64,000 nt of DNA from Cladobotryum mycophilum. Lineage: Eukaryota > Ascomycota > Sordariomycetes > Hypocreales > Hypocreaceae. Below the pieces are notes generated by a model that was given only the letters and a program-made list of their open reading frames with translations, ran no database searches and was not told the DNA's origin. The position numbers and the translations under genes are program-made. The DNA is taken from assembly GCA_036429605.1 (NCBI GenBank), contig CM071591.1, positions 744,001 through 808,000 on the forward strand. The letters are read 5' to 3'. Of this stretch, positions 38,064-50,758 are shown piece by piece. How positions within the stretch are numbered: position 1 is the stretch's first letter; each line of letters begins with the position of its first letter.

Positions 38064-41000
38064 TCACTCCGCCGACGCTCTCGCCAGGGCTTCGTGCAGA
38101 TGTGGCGGGAAGCGGTATCGCAGTTGACTGGTATAAGTCGTCAGGTCTAGAATCATCTGCTTCAACTGCTCCACCATCATCTTGCGAGTCCCCTCGTTAC
38201 CGCTGAATTGCCCGTTGGCCAGCTGCTCCCTTTGTCTCACGCAGCTGATGATGGTCCACATAATCAAGTTCGGTACATTAATGGAGACGGGCTGCGAGAG
38301 ACTGGAGAACTTGGAGGCGTATGCTCGAATTGTGCTGGCATCTCCGCCCGCTTCAAGCGGCAAGATTTCCAGGGCTCGGATTTTCTGTAGAAGAAAAAAG
38401 GAACAGGGGTTAGCTCACTTTCTATTTGGTTGACTAAGGGTAAGGGGATAGAGATATGGGATAAATGTATACGAGGAAAAAGAAAGAAAAAAGAAGAATA
38501 GAGAAAAAAGAGAGAAGAAAGAAAAGAGAGAAGAAAGAAAAGAGAGAAGAAAGAAAAGAGGCGTATGCCAACTCACATCAAGACATTGAGCCCACTGACC
38601 GGCCTCAACCAAGCTCTTGATAGTGCTCATTTCCAAGAGCACTCGACAGGCTACCTTGTTCTGATCCTGGATCTTTCGGTAGAACATTGCGTCCCGTTCG
38701 TACATGGTCATCATCGTCTTCGCAAGCTCCACCGGGTCATCAATCGCCGCAAGGCTGAGACTACCACCCTGCTGCTGCTGTTGCTGGGCGTCTCCTTCCT
38801 GCCCGCCACCTCTTGGCTTGACAGGCATCAGACGCATTGGGTCTTCCCCAATCTCCAGTGAAATCGCCTCGCTTAGCGCGCGGCTCACAATGGCAACCAC
38901 CGCGTCGTACTCCCCAGCCAGGTGATAAAGCAGGACAGAATCCGTCGTTCGTCCATTCTCATCAGCAAAACTAGCTGCTTGCAGGGTAACCGTGTTGACA
39001 AAGTCGTCCTGTCCATCGAGGCCAATCAATGGACCACGGCCCTCGATAACACCCAAGATGCGACGGCCGTCCGGTCTAATATCTCCAATGAGCTTGCTAA
39101 ACTCTCGCGTCTCCAGGACCAGCTCGCGGAGAGCTTCGTGGCAAAGTCCGCTGTGGCGTTGGCCTGCCTCTCCACCAAGATCCTGGTTCAGGCAAATCAG
39201 GGTGAGGTAGTCCACAGCAGACACCGCGTCGGCAGCGCGGAAATCCCGGGTATAGTAACCAATCATGCGGCCAAAGTTGATCTGCGGCATATTCTTGATG
39301 CTGTGGGTGCGCAGGTCATTGGAAGCGGACAGCGGATCGCTGGGCCGCAGCAGACCGTAAAACTCGAGAGCCAGACCAAAGTGGACCGCATCCACGTATG
39401 AGAAGGGATACAGGTAGGCAATGGCGTCCTCAAACATGCCCGACAGAATCTGCAAGTAGAAGAACATGCCACAGCTGCCGTTGTTATCGTCAGAGGGCGC
39501 TTTGGGGAAGTGCTTCTGACCAATCTCCTTGATGCTAGCCTGCAGGTCTGCCAACCCGTAGGACTCCCCGGCCATCTCAAGCGTCTTGTCACCTTCTCTC
39601 GCAAGATTGAACTGAAGCCAAATCCAGTCGTTGATGTCGGTATTCAGACCCTCCAAGTTGCGATTGTTCAGCTCGATACGGCCAATAACCTTGTAGCAAG
39701 CCATGCGGAAGGGGTCAATGGTGTTTTCGGGGGCATTGCGAGAACGCTGAATGTATTCATTCGTGCAGCGATCCAGCAACTTTCTGTTTGTGATTCTTCG
39801 CTCCTCACTGGCCGCGTAGTTGTTGAGATAGGTAGCAAAAGTTCGATCAATGCCCCTGAAATGGTTGCTGTTGTCGTTGACATACTTGGCCGCTTCATTG
39901 ACATGACCGGATCGGAGCAGATAAAAGACAATAGCCCAAACGTACTCGTTGTGGATCTGTTGAAGCTCCGTGTTATCGGGCACCAAGTCTTTCCTAGCAG
40001 ATCGCAGGCGAATGTAGGCCTTGATCTTGCTCGTAATGTCGGGCAAGCCTCCAAGTCTAGCCTCGTGAGGGTGCTTAGCAATCAGCGACTCTACCTCCCG
40101 GAGGAACTGCTTCTCGAGGAAAGTATTGGCACCGCTGAGGACACGCTTCCTCATCTCGACCGACTCTGGCGAGTTGGGGTTTTCATCCAGATGCATGTTA
40201 GCAAACTGACGCTCCCTGGCCGTGGCATTACCCAGGAACGTGTCTGCCTCTGCATCCTCGCCAACGATTTCAATAACAGCACGGTAGGCCTCAATAACAT
40301 GCGGCGCATGCGGTTCGTACGACTTTTGCTCCACCTCTGCAAGCTCTGCGAGAATAGGGTATGGTCGGCGAAGCAAACGGGCCGAGTTGAGACTGCGCAC
40401 CTTCTCAGCCAACTTCGTCTGGCGATCACGTAGAGCACGATCTTGAGTTTTGCCAGTAGTATCGGCGGAACGGTCGACGTCAGAGAACTCGGACTGATGA
40501 GTGCCAATCTTTGTCGGGGCGCCAATGACTGATCGCTGGAACGCAGTGTTGCCAAACGTAGTGGCCCTAGCACCACGAGGGGCATTCCCCTGCGTCTTGC
40601 TTCTCCTGGAGCGACCGAATCCACCCTGAGCCTCCCGACCCGCCGTGGCGGTCGTCTCCCGAGGCTTGATTCCAAAGTGCTGGTAGATTCGCTTTCGCTG
40701 AGCATCCCACTCCATCGCCACATTGTCCTCCAAAAAGCTATCAAAGTCGCGTAGGGATCGCTCCAACCCATCCTGAATCATGCTTAAGGTGGTCTTGGTC
40801 TGTAGGTTCGACAGGTAGGTCTCGACATCGACTTCGCTCGGGGCATAGCCGGTCGTCGCTCGCTCGGTTCGCGTGCCCTGAACATCCAACATGCCCAGGT
40901 CCTTGGCCGCGGCTCCGGGGTCAACGCCAGAGGCGGCAAGCAGGTAGTGTGCCTTGCCCTCGGACCGCTCATTTGGCTTCGACTGTAGTTTCCTCAGCCT

Positions 41001-41481
41001 GTGACGCAAATCACCCAGGCCGAGTTCTAAGCTGGGGAGGTCTTCCATATTCGAATTGGAGTTGACTCCCGCTTTCTGTGTCTTCGCGAAGAGGCTGTCA
41101 AAGTAGGCGCCTGCAGGTTGTGCCGTAGAAGCAGAATTATGGGGATGAAGAGTAGTCTGGGTTTGGCCGAGGAAGCTTCCTCCAAACGTCGACTGGCCAA
41201 GATTCGAGAGGCCACCGAAGCCACCACCCAATGTCGTCCCACCGCCCAAGAGTGATGTTGGCTTCTGTTGCTGTAGCTGTTGCTGTTGCTGTCCGGGCAG
41301 CCCACCCATGGTCGCACTAGTCTGTTGATTCTGTGTCGTCGTCTGTCCGAACAAGCCTGTTCCTTGCTGAGTCTGCTGTGCGGGCTGTCCAAACAGGCCG
41401 CCGCCAGCTGTCCCTGCCGCCGGTTGCTGCTGCATTTGCCCAAACATGCCACCGCCAGTTGTCCCTGTCCCCGCCGGCGGC

Positions 41482-41516
<35 letters not shown>

Positions 41517-41759
41517 CGTCTGTCCGAAGAGGCCACCAGGCTTTTGCTGTTGCTGCCCGCCGCCAAGTAGACTCGTTCCAAAAAGACCTCCTCCCGCTGT
41601 CGTTCCGCCCGTCTGGTTTTGCTGTTGTTGATTCGGCTGCTGCTGTTGCTGGTTCTGCTGCGTATTCTGACCAAACAAACCACCACCTCCCCCAGCCGTC
41701 GACTGGCCACCACCAAACAGGCTGCTACCACCGCCTCCTCCGCCACCGAAAAGAGACAT
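38064..41759 (-). CDS. NIC96: nucleoporin NIC96/Nup93 with GLFG-repeat N-terminus
   Basis: Scaffold component of the inner ring of the nuclear pore complex, anchoring the central FG-Nup channel complex. Two exons: 41759-38577 and 38384-38064, 1167 residues. The first 240 or so residues are Gly/Gln-rich with five GLFG motifs and poly-Gln runs, an FG-like segment. From about residue 260 the long alpha-helical Nic96 fold begins (GDLRHRLRKLQSKPNERS; later EWDAQRKRIYQHFGIKPRE, AWTAHNEYVWAI-like helices, and NINDWIWLQFNLARE in the solenoid). The final exon encodes KIRALEILPLEAGGDAS and closes the helical domain. The start is the ATG of MSLFGGGGG; the upstream in-frame extension is hydrophobic and probably 5' UTR. 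The frame is intact over 3.2 kb. The single intron (38385-38576) holds a purine/pyrimidine tandem repeat. Confidence 0.92.
38481..38562. repeat. AGAGAAGAAAGAAA-type tandem repeat in the NIC96 intron
   Basis: Three nearly perfect copies of a unit of about 16 bp, preceded by degenerate copies. On the transcribed strand it is a long pyrimidine tract starting close to the 5' splice site. Confidence 0.9.
41478..41516 (-). repeat. CAG/CAA repeat encoding poly-Gln in NIC96
   Basis: Encodes about 11 consecutive Gln in the N-terminal FG-like segment. Several further Gln clusters surround it. Confidence 0.9.
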
Positions 41760-42386
41760 GGCTGCGATTATATATAAAAAAAAGAAGAAGGAAAAAACCA
41801 GAAGAGAAAAGGAATCAATTAATGGACCCGATATGTCGTGAGCACTCAATGAATTCGTGTAGAGTCGCTCGGCGCGTTTGTTTGTTTGGTAAAAGAAAGA
41901 AAAATGACCTTGGGCCGCTGCGCGTGTCTGGCACAGAATTTTGGAGCTTGGCTATGGCAAGGCTGAAGTTATTTGGGGGAAAACAATTGAGCTTGGGCCA
42001 ATCAAGTTGCAGCGAGTTGTTATGTAAGTCTTTCGGTCCCCAGTTACTGCAGCCTTATCACCAATATGATCCCTGGGTCTAAAATATTCAAATTGGGAAC
42101 AATATCAATAAAGATCATTCAATTATGTTTCAATTAACGAATCAGTTCCATCCCACACAATAACCGTGAGTGAAATCACAACTACTCCGTGCATCCCTCA
42201 TCTTCACACCTCCAATGAGATACCCTGTACAGTATCAAATCCATTCTATTTTGCGCCATCATTTTCTCCCTATTCTTTTCACCCAGTCTAGCTACATAAA
42301 TCCATTACTATTATATACTAGAGTCTCGTCTCTTTTTTCATATTCATTTTTCAATCCAGTTGTCTGCTATACCCATAGCCTCACAT
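41760..42386. other. intergenic, NIC96 promoter side
   Basis: About 630 bp between the NIC96 start and the end of the FGGY kinase gene, both on the minus strand. It must hold the NIC96 promoter and the kinase 3' UTR. One TACTCCGT octamer lies at 42183-42190. No gene was seen. Confidence 0.6.
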
Positions 42387-44488
42387 TCATTGATTCTTAC
42401 CAAACTCAGCACCCCATCGCTCAACAGCCTTGTTCACCTTGCTGCGATACTCCTGCTGCGTCCGGCACATATCCAGGAAAATCTCATACTTTGCATCCAA
42501 CAGCGCCTTCTCGCCCGCATCCGTGCCAGGCTGGACCAATCGCCCAGGCTTGCTCATGCGATCCATGATGCTCCACAGCGTCTCCGGCTCGGATCCGTCT
42601 TCGCGTGTGTGGCTCGCCGCCTTGGCGCCCAGCATCGCCGCGCCGTGGACCACGGCGGCGTTGACGTACCGGGGGATGAGCACGGGCATGTTGCAGGTCG
42701 TAGCGAGGAGGTTCATCAGCACGGGGTTCTGGCACTGCGAGCCGGACATGAAGATTGACGAGATCTCGTGGCCGGACTTGTTCATCTGCTCAACGATTTG
42801 GCGCGTCTGCATGGCGATAAACTCCATGGTGGCGTAGTACCATAGGGCCATGTTGTCGGTGCTCTTGTCGCTGTCCAATCCAATCATGGTTCCCTTCATG
42901 TTGGCATCCGCAATGGGGGATCGGTTGCCCCAGAGATCACCATAGAAGTAGTAATGACGGCCAAGGTAAGAGACTGCGGGGGCATTCTGCTTCTCAGCAA
43001 GGTACTCGAGATGAGCATTGAGGAAATCGTAAATATGCTTATCCTCGGCCTTGGCCAGGGCAGTCGTCTCGTTGTAGGCAGGGTGAATGTCTAGCATGTG
43101 TCGTAGCAGCTCACCAGTTGCTGACTGACCACCCTCAGCCATCCAGAAGCCGGGGATCAGAACATCTCGGTAAGGACCCCAGACGCCGGGAACGAAAACA
43201 GCCTCCTTTGACATGGCCAAGTGGCAGGTAGAAGTACCAGCAACAGCGGCCAGACGGGTGAATGCCTGGGATACGTCGTTGGGAGGCACGTCGGTGTTGA
43301 GCTCATCTTCTGTGAGCTCGACCTTGGCACCGACAGTACCGATCCAACCGGCGTAGGCATCAATGACACCGCTGCCGACGGCAATGCCCTCAGGAAGACC
43401 GAGCTGCATGGAAGCCAGCCGGCTGAGAGTACCTACACACTCACCGGCACTGGCATATTTGCCATTCTATCACCCCAAAACAAACAGTTAGCCAACTAAT
43501 TCGCTCGAAAGTATTAAAACGTCAAGAAAAAGGCCTCACCACCCCGTCGACGCCACCCATGCGCTTAAAGTCATCCTTGACCAAGTCTCCCAGGCCAATC
43601 TGCTCATAAAAGTCCTCCTGCCAGCCCTTGACGCTGCCGTCCACACCGACGGGGACAAATCCCTGCTTGCAAACCGTGCTGCAGAAGCTGCGGGTCTCGT
43701 TTCCTGTGGCCAGATGGGTCAGGGCATCGGCGAGATCGTAGAACTTGCAGCGATCAAAGAGCTCCGCGGGCATGTTGTTCTTGAGCCACAGAACCTTGGG
43801 GATCTCCATCTCGATGCTCATCTTGCCGCCCACATACTTGAGCAGCTTGTGGCCGGTCGCGTTGATCTTTTCGGTCTCCTCGACGGGGCGGTGGTCCAGC
43901 CACAGAATGACGTTGCGGTCGTTGCCATCGTTGGAAAAGTCGGGACCGGTAACGGGGATGGGCTCGTCGGTGTCGTTGGAGAAGACGGCGAGGGAGCAGG
44001 TTGCGTCGAAGCCGATGCCCTTGATCTTGTTGGGCTCTACGCCGGACTCGGTAATGACTTGGCGAACGCACTCGCAGATGCACTGCCAGATGTCTGTTGT
44101 GGATTGTTCCTGCGCCCGGAGAAGACTGAGCATTAGTTTTTTGGGGGTTCAATTGGCTTTGCAAAGGGTGCTCCGATGATGCATACATAGTATCCGGTCT
44201 CGGGCTGCCATAGCTTAATGTTCTTTGCGGCCAATGCCTTGATATCGCCAGTCTCATCAATGATACAGGCGCGGGCAGAGCCGGTACCGACGTCGACACC
44301 GATGTAGTAGTCCTAGAAGCGCAATATACTCGGTTAGCAGATGTGTATGAAACATGGATGCTCAATTCCACGTCGGATTATATCCCGGGTTTACGTCAAG
44401 CTCTCAATGGCTGCTGTCGACCGGGGTGTAGCTCCGTGTATGAGGAAGCAAGGGAGATAATTACCAGGACGTTGAGAGGTCTATCCAT
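42387..44488 (-). CDS. FGGY-family pentulose kinase (ribulokinase-like, YDR109C type)
   Basis: Predicted cytosolic ATP-dependent sugar kinase; D-ribulose is the probable substrate by analogy with YDR109C/FGGY homologues. Four exons: 44488-44465, 44312-44187, 44109-43540 and 43466-42387, 599 residues plus TGA, typical for this branch. An 8-codon first exon (MDRPLNVL) precedes the N-terminal ATPase-fold phosphate-1 motif YYIGVDVGTGSARA. Other family signatures are GIGFDATCSLAVF, ILWLDHRP and GGKMSIEMEIPKVLWLK in the first FGGY domain, and VAGTSTCHLAMSKE and SIFMSGSQCQNPVLMNLLA in the second. All phases agree and no repair is needed. The minimal first exon is supported by phase and by the need for the GVDVGTGS strand. 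Substrate specificity cannot be read from sequence. Confidence 0.92.
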
Positions 44489-46416
44489 TGCGGGCAACTG
44501 ATTAGCAACAGTATTATACCGAAAAAATCAGGTACAACAACAAACAGTAAACCGGGGAAAGAGAGAAAGAGAAAGAAAAAAGCAGCTGCAGGAGCAAGTT
44601 AAGAGTAAAAGGAGGGAGGGGGAAGCTCCAGATAGAAGTACTCACTCCATGGCCCTGATAGGTTTGTTGTATGCGTACGACATGGTCTCCCGTATTTTCC
44701 ACTTTTCCCTTGTCGTTTCCAATTTTTTGTTTTTATTTGTTTATACAACTTTATCTGCGTGTACCTTGTCACTCAGACAAAAAAAAAACTTGATATGGTA
44801 AGCTCACAAAAAAAGGGTCTCTCGAAATCTAGACTCTTGATAGCAAAACGCCGCATTCGCAAATATGATTCGTAAACGGGCGAGGAGAGAGAAGAAAAAG
44901 GTGGTGGGAGGGCGAATTGAAGGGGGAAAGGGGGGGTTTCAACGGTTAAACAGCCAGCCAAACAGCATTTTTTCCTTTCTTTTCAGACCCCCCACTGTTG
45001 ATTAAATTGATAAACCTAGGGGCGTGTTTGCAGTCGAAAAGATAGAGAAGAAGAAGGCAAAAAACTATCCATACACCCTTGAAGTGCCAATATGTGGTTG
45101 CCTGTTGGGTTTTGCATGGAGGAGACATGGTTGCATCCATGGATGGATCCATTCTATGCTATATCTTCCCGTCTGGTAGTGGGAGCTCGCTGTTCTAGGT
45201 AGCGCTGGCTCTACAATGGATACCTACAGGCTACTGGGGACCGCCCCTCCAACCCCGCTATCAAGACCCCTCTAGTGAGCAATACATGGATACTGGACAG
45301 TATCATATTTAAATAGAGAAGCCGGAAGGTCAAAAAGGGCAATTGTTCGGGGGCACCTCAGTAAAGTCAACACCCCATATTTCCAACGACGATCATTTTG
45401 CCACGGACTGCCTGTTACAATCAACCATCTATACCTGTAGATGCTGTACAGTTGTTATCATTTATTCCCCCCAAAAAAAGAGAGGGTGGGTAAATCCAAA
45501 ATCTAGAACCACAAAACACTGTCTCATCAAAGTGGGAAACCAACTAAAATCTTTTTTCTTCTCTGTCTCTCTCTCTCTCTCCCTCCCTTTTATGCGGTGT
45601 GCCTAGTCTCCTGACTCTGCCGCCAATGGAGGGGAAAAAAAACTCCTAGAGTCAGCAGGTCAACTTTCTTCACGATGGTGTCGTTTTTTTATTTCGGTGC
45701 CTAACCGTTGCCGCATACGACGATCCTCTCCGCTTTCTACGGCATGGTTTATCGTTACCCATCTTTCTCCTCATTGCTCAACATGGTAGCTCCGCGGTTA
45801 GATCCCCTCCAGTTGTCAGCTCTGACTTGAGGAAAAAAATTGCATCTCTCCTCTCCGATTGCGCTCATGACTCTCCATCTCATCCCGCTCAACACTCAAC
45901 AAAACCATCCATAACTACAGTGACATATCGACATCAACATCTACACCAACACCAACAACCTAGACAGGCACAGCTTACACCATCATAATGCACATCACTC
46001 ACTACATGCAGATCAGATTCCTCATCAGTGGCAACTTGATCAGCAAAAACCAACCTCATCCTCACTCAAGTAAGTAGGTATCGACATCGCTTTCATTGCT
46101 TCAACGCTTTGATCATCGGCAATCTTCACCGAAGCAAATTCCCGGTTGCGTCTCCCGGCCGCCCCCACTTTGACCTCCCATCCTCTCTCCACTCCACCAA
46201 CGCTAAACCTGCGTCTCTGATGAAGCGTAAAAGTTCCCTGCAGGTCAAAGTAGGTCCTTGAGCTCCTTTCCCCGTGCCCCCCCAAGCTCTTAAGCTCCTC
46301 TAAAATCTCAGCCGTCGTGACCGTTCGTACGCCCCCCCCCTTTTCCTGACTCCTCACCATAATACCACAATTAAGATTCAGTCTATCCGGTTTGTTATAG
46401 GTACAGATTTGTGTCG
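44489..46416. other. intergenic, FGGY kinase promoter side
   Basis: About 1.9 kb between the start of the kinase gene and the stop of the next minus-strand gene. A 106-codon minus-strand frame at 46040-46360 has no recognisable motif and could be 3' UTR of that gene. Otherwise there are short purine tracts and a CT run near 45563-45580. Confidence 0.55.
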
Positions 46417-48798
46417 TTATTCATCATCTTCGTTAACTTGATCCTCCACTAAAATTACTACCGTGAGCGTTGCCGCATATGCCTCTCTGATGGCGCAAGC
46501 CATGCTACCAACATCATATTAGCATGCCAAGCTTCAGGGACGACAAGATAAAAGGAGCAACAAGAATACTTACCAGCACTTCTTAATATCCGCCACGACC
46601 GCGCTGAGCCCCCAATGCGAGCACCAAGCTCTGGCCAGCACTTCATTATCTCGCACCCCTAGAGCATCCACGACCAACACTTTCTCATCGTCATATTCAC
46701 TTACACCAGACTTTAGCATCTCTGGGGCTGGACTTGATCTCTCGCTATTGTTTCCGGAGCGGTCATTTCCCGTATGTAGCCCACCCCAGTTGCGTATCCG
46801 TAAGAGCTCATCCACCCTGACGGCTTGGTGGACGTAGTCGTAAAAGAGGGCATGTGGTCCCTCTGTACATGGCCACGCCGAGATGAAGGAGACGTCGTAC
46901 ATCAACCGGAGAGGCCAAGATACTCCGTCAACAGCGAACTGCACTGTTGCATCAAAGATCCGTGGCACCACCTTATCCAAACTCTCCCCATCCCGCACCG
47001 TAGTTGCTACCGGTTTGAGGTTTAGTAGCTCGACCCGGATCGTATCCACGGTGCCGCCGTCGTGGTCCAACAATGGTAGTTTGTATTCATGCACGGGATA
47101 TGAATCTGCGTCCGGACCTAGCGGATCGGAGCGCTCAGCTATACTCTCCACATCTTCGCGTTCCATCCTCTGCTTAGCCTGCCGAGTCCGTATTCGCGCA
47201 ATTTGAGATCGGCCTAGATCTGGTGTCGGTCGCCCTGGCCCCACCCAGCCGGCAACTGATCGGCACGTCGGTGCTATCACCTTGCCCACGATACAACTTG
47301 CCGACCAGTACGTATGGCTATTACGATACTGGAAGCCGCAATGGGGATGCATGTGAGATAAAAGAGCCAATTCGTCAGTTGCCTCATCTGGGTCCACATC
47401 AATGAGAGTATTCATGATGAGGAAAGTTAAAGTTGGCTACAACAGTTAGCATCGTCCAACACCCCCCTAATTCATCTCAACTTCGGATTACATACCCCCG
47501 GAAGTACGAGTCCGCTAAAGAAAGCGAATGCATCCGAACTAATGGTATCCAGTGTAAATTCCTCGTCTCTCTGGTTCAAATGTTCGACTGTCTGCTTCAA
47601 GTTGGGCCATTTCATAATCTGTGCGAACCGCTTTAGTTGCTTAACCTGGCGTTTCTTCAACTTGTATCGAAGTTTGACTATCAATCATCATTAGCTTCAG
47701 CTCTATATCTGAAAGGTACCAACTCACCTTGATCCGGTGTGATATCGTAACTTTCCACCCGGACATTCTCTCTCCAACGCCGTGCTAGTGCCAAATTCCA
47801 CTTGATTGTTGGTGGTATCTGATGCAACAATTTTTCCTTTGCCCAATCTCCGTGCTGTTGAGAATGAATGCGCATCTCAAGCTCCAGACTCAGCAACAGC
47901 TGATGAAAGAACTTTGTGTATTGTTCTTGATTCTCTTCGCTCGTGTCGAAAATGAAGCGCGTTACAACCTGGTTCTTGGGTTCCGTAAAGTCAATCCAAT
48001 CATGGCGGGAAAGGACCATGATCAAATCCGTAATCTGTCTATCCAGCGTCTTATGGGGGTAAAGAATTTGTCTGGATCTTTTAGAAATCTCTTGTACAGA
48101 TTTTTGTACAATAGGCTCTCGTTATCGTCTTCTAAGCCCGCCTGAAGCTCCTTTAGCCGTCGAAATATTTGTTCCAGATCTACCGGGCGGGGCTCGACCC
48201 CAGAATCTCGCAAGGCTATTTTTGGCGGAATTACACTTGCCATGGTAGCCCACTGATTCAAGGTGATGGTACCGGGTCGCTTGCCAAAGTAGAAGCAATA
48301 GCTTGGCTGCTCCAGAGTTTCCCAAGGGTGGGATGCATGGCCCTGTCCGTGCATGCGCATCGTCATGAGCTGCGCCATGGCGTCGTGTAGAGTCATCCCG
48401 TCGGCCCGCCCACTACGATTCCCTGACGTCGTTGCATAGAGTGCGTAAAATTCATCCGATGCGTGAGGAATGGACCGCTTGCGACCTTTGTGCGCCGGCG
48501 CGCCGCGCGCGATGATTTCCATCGCATCTTGGTGAGGCAGCTCCTCACGGTTCGACAGCCCCGTCGGCGGCCAGCGCGTCAACGGCGTCAGGGTGACTGA
48601 GTGGGACACGATGCTTGGCACCGATGAGTCCTCATCGCCCGCACATCTTGACTGCCCATTCTTTACCGTGATAATAGCAGGTGTCATTTCCGGGACCGGT
48701 TCAGACATGCGGTGCCTGGAGGCTGAGCGTGCGCGGTAAGACTCGTTGCCCGATACAGTGCGGCGCCTCTGCGACAAGATGCCATCACCCTCACTCAC
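46417..48798 (-). CDS. unrecognised protein of about 734 aa (frameshifted in this sequence)
   Basis: I do not recognise a named domain. Four exons: 48798-47728, 47677-47496, 47436-46574 and 46504-46417. Phases agree throughout once one base is added. The N-terminus is basic and Ser/Arg-rich, probably disordered. A middle region with TITLNQWATMASVIPPKIAL and RVKLRYKLKKRQ-like helices follows. A well-formed C-terminal half includes CGFQYRNSHTYWSASCIVGK, PLRLMYDVSFISAWPC, VRVDELLRIRNWGGL, and an end rich in Cys (ARAWCSHWGLSAVVADIKK then CCMACAIREAYAATLTVVIL). No signal peptide or membrane segment is evident. The frame breaks in exon 1 at five G on the plus strand (48055-48059); one more C on the coding strand joins DKFFTP to HKTLDRQITDLIMVLSRHDW. 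The strong exon/phase agreement supports a real gene. The function is unknown. Confidence 0.78.
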
Positions 48799-50758
48799 TC
48801 TCCGCGAGTGATCCCTTCCCTTTAATACACATATTAGCTATATAAAAACATGGGCTTTGGGTTGGAAATGGGGTTTCGAACCAGTTTTGGCACTCTCTTG
48901 GCCAAACTGCGACTGCGCAGCAGGCCTCCCCAAAAGCTTGGCCTCTCTGGCTTCTCCATCATGATGTTATGCGCATTAATGAGATGGCTGGTTTAGATGC
49001 GGGCTGGCGAACTAGATCAAGCTGAGAAAGTTGGATTTCGGTCAAACTGCCGTCTTATAGAGTAGGTATTACTTGATGCATGTTCAAATATGTCTCGTTT
49101 TCTTAGATGTGCAAGGTAAAGATTAGGTTTTTTTGCGATCAGGTTGTGAAGATGTAAGTATGTCGTGGCCAGGGCTCGTGTGTTGTATGAATATGGTTGG
49201 TGGCAATGTAAGGCAGAGGCCAAGGTAGGACAAATTAAAGAGATAGACCATCAATAGGCGGGACGATCAGCCACATCCAGCGCGCGTGTCATGATGCGAG
49301 TAAAAAGGCGCCGAGGGATAACAAGGTAGTCTGTCTGCCTTGATATTATTCGCTCGCCTAACAATAGCCGAATCGAGAGACAGAGAGAGAGAGAAAAGAA
49401 AGAAGAAGAAGAAGGGAAGGGCGAAAAGAAAAAAAGAAAGGATAATGACGATGTGAGATAAAAAGGAAGAATAAGAAACGAAAGAATCCACCCTGGGATT
49501 TTATGCGCCCCTTATTGTTCCCCGTGCATGAATGAGACCTTGAATAATAATAAAGACGGAAGAAGAAGCAGAGTGAGAGAGAGTGTGAAAAGGAAGAAAT
49601 TCAAAAGCTGGTTTGGTTCCACTACAAAGACGGGACTTGGAGTCTGTTCTGCAGGGAGGGAAAGAGAGGGCTGACGAGATCTGTGTCGGGTACCTTCCCT
49701 TCTCTAACCCATAGTCTAGTCTCCCCCCCCCCCGGCCTCCTGGTTTCTGGAGGAAAGTACTTGTACCAATCGCCGCTGCCCTGCGCAATTGCTTTTTCGT
49801 TCCAGCGAAACGAAACACAAAACGTCACCATGTATTTTTAGGTACATGTACCAAATAAGGCCATGATTGGGTGATACAAAGACCAACTGCCAGTGATGAT
49901 AAGGCTACAAAACCCTTTTGAAAGAACATACATAATAAATACCTTTAAGAGAAGGAGAAGAAATCATAGAAAACCAAATATTCCATCCATCCCATTAGCA
50001 ACCAGTAATCTCTCGGCATTTATGTGCTGCTAAGCAGGTACCAGGTACACAAGTAAGGCAGGTACCTCTCCATCGCTGAACCACATGATGGGGACGGAAA
50101 AGCTTAGCACTCACTCACTTACATGCAGCTCGCCCTGCATCAAACAAGAAAAATACGAAAATTCAGCCTCGATCCTCTTCCACCACCCCCAAACAACAAT
50201 CCAAACGACTGGCAACCAGGCATCGCTTCCTGCGGCTTCACTAAGAAAATCCTGGAAATACACTTCATTCCCCCTTTCCCCTTGTGGACCACCAACACCC
50301 CCTGTCCATCGGGTGCAGTGGTTGAGTGGCAGTGCTTTTTTTCCTGTTCGTAAAGGTAATACTGAAACATGCATATATGACTACGGGCGATGTATGCACC
50401 CCAACAACCACTCATTGGTTGAGGCGGTCTTGTGACTCCCACGACATCCATTGCCCTGCTTAATTCTGGTCCGTTCAACGGGCCAAGAGTTTGACATCAT
50501 AAACATTGTGGAATCAGGGATCTTTTAACACATAATAATAACGATAATAACATATCCCATTCGCCAGACAATGTTAAGAGATACAGATACAATACATGTT
50601 GTTTCCTCCAGCATCCACCCCCAAAAAAAATACCCAATGCTATACTAACCCCCTCCCATTCCTGCCATCATCATCACAAGGATGCCCTGTTACAACATTT
50701 CATCAGCTTTGTTGGCTGTCCTACAGTTTCACATCACGCCGTATTCAAAACATTATCT
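48799..50758. other. intergenic, between the unrecognised gene and VTC4
   Basis: About 2 kb holding the promoter of the 46.4-48.8 kb gene and the 3' side of VTC4. It contains a GA/AAG purine tract near 49375-49440 and a run of ten C near 49724-49733. No tRNA, repeat family or gene was recognised. Confidence 0.6.

Noticed and set aside
39510..40433. 307-codon plus-strand ORF antisense to NIC96
   Set aside because: The minus-strand frame is a clear nucleoporin over the whole length; the antisense frame has no recognisable motif.
46040..46360. 106-codon minus-strand ORF after the 734-aa gene
   Set aside because: No motif and no splice link to the neighbouring gene; more likely 3' UTR or intergenic.
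50301..50345. tRNA-like GTGGTTGAGTGGCAG segment
   Set aside because: Resembles an A box, but no matching B box, acceptor stem or anticodon arm can be folded.
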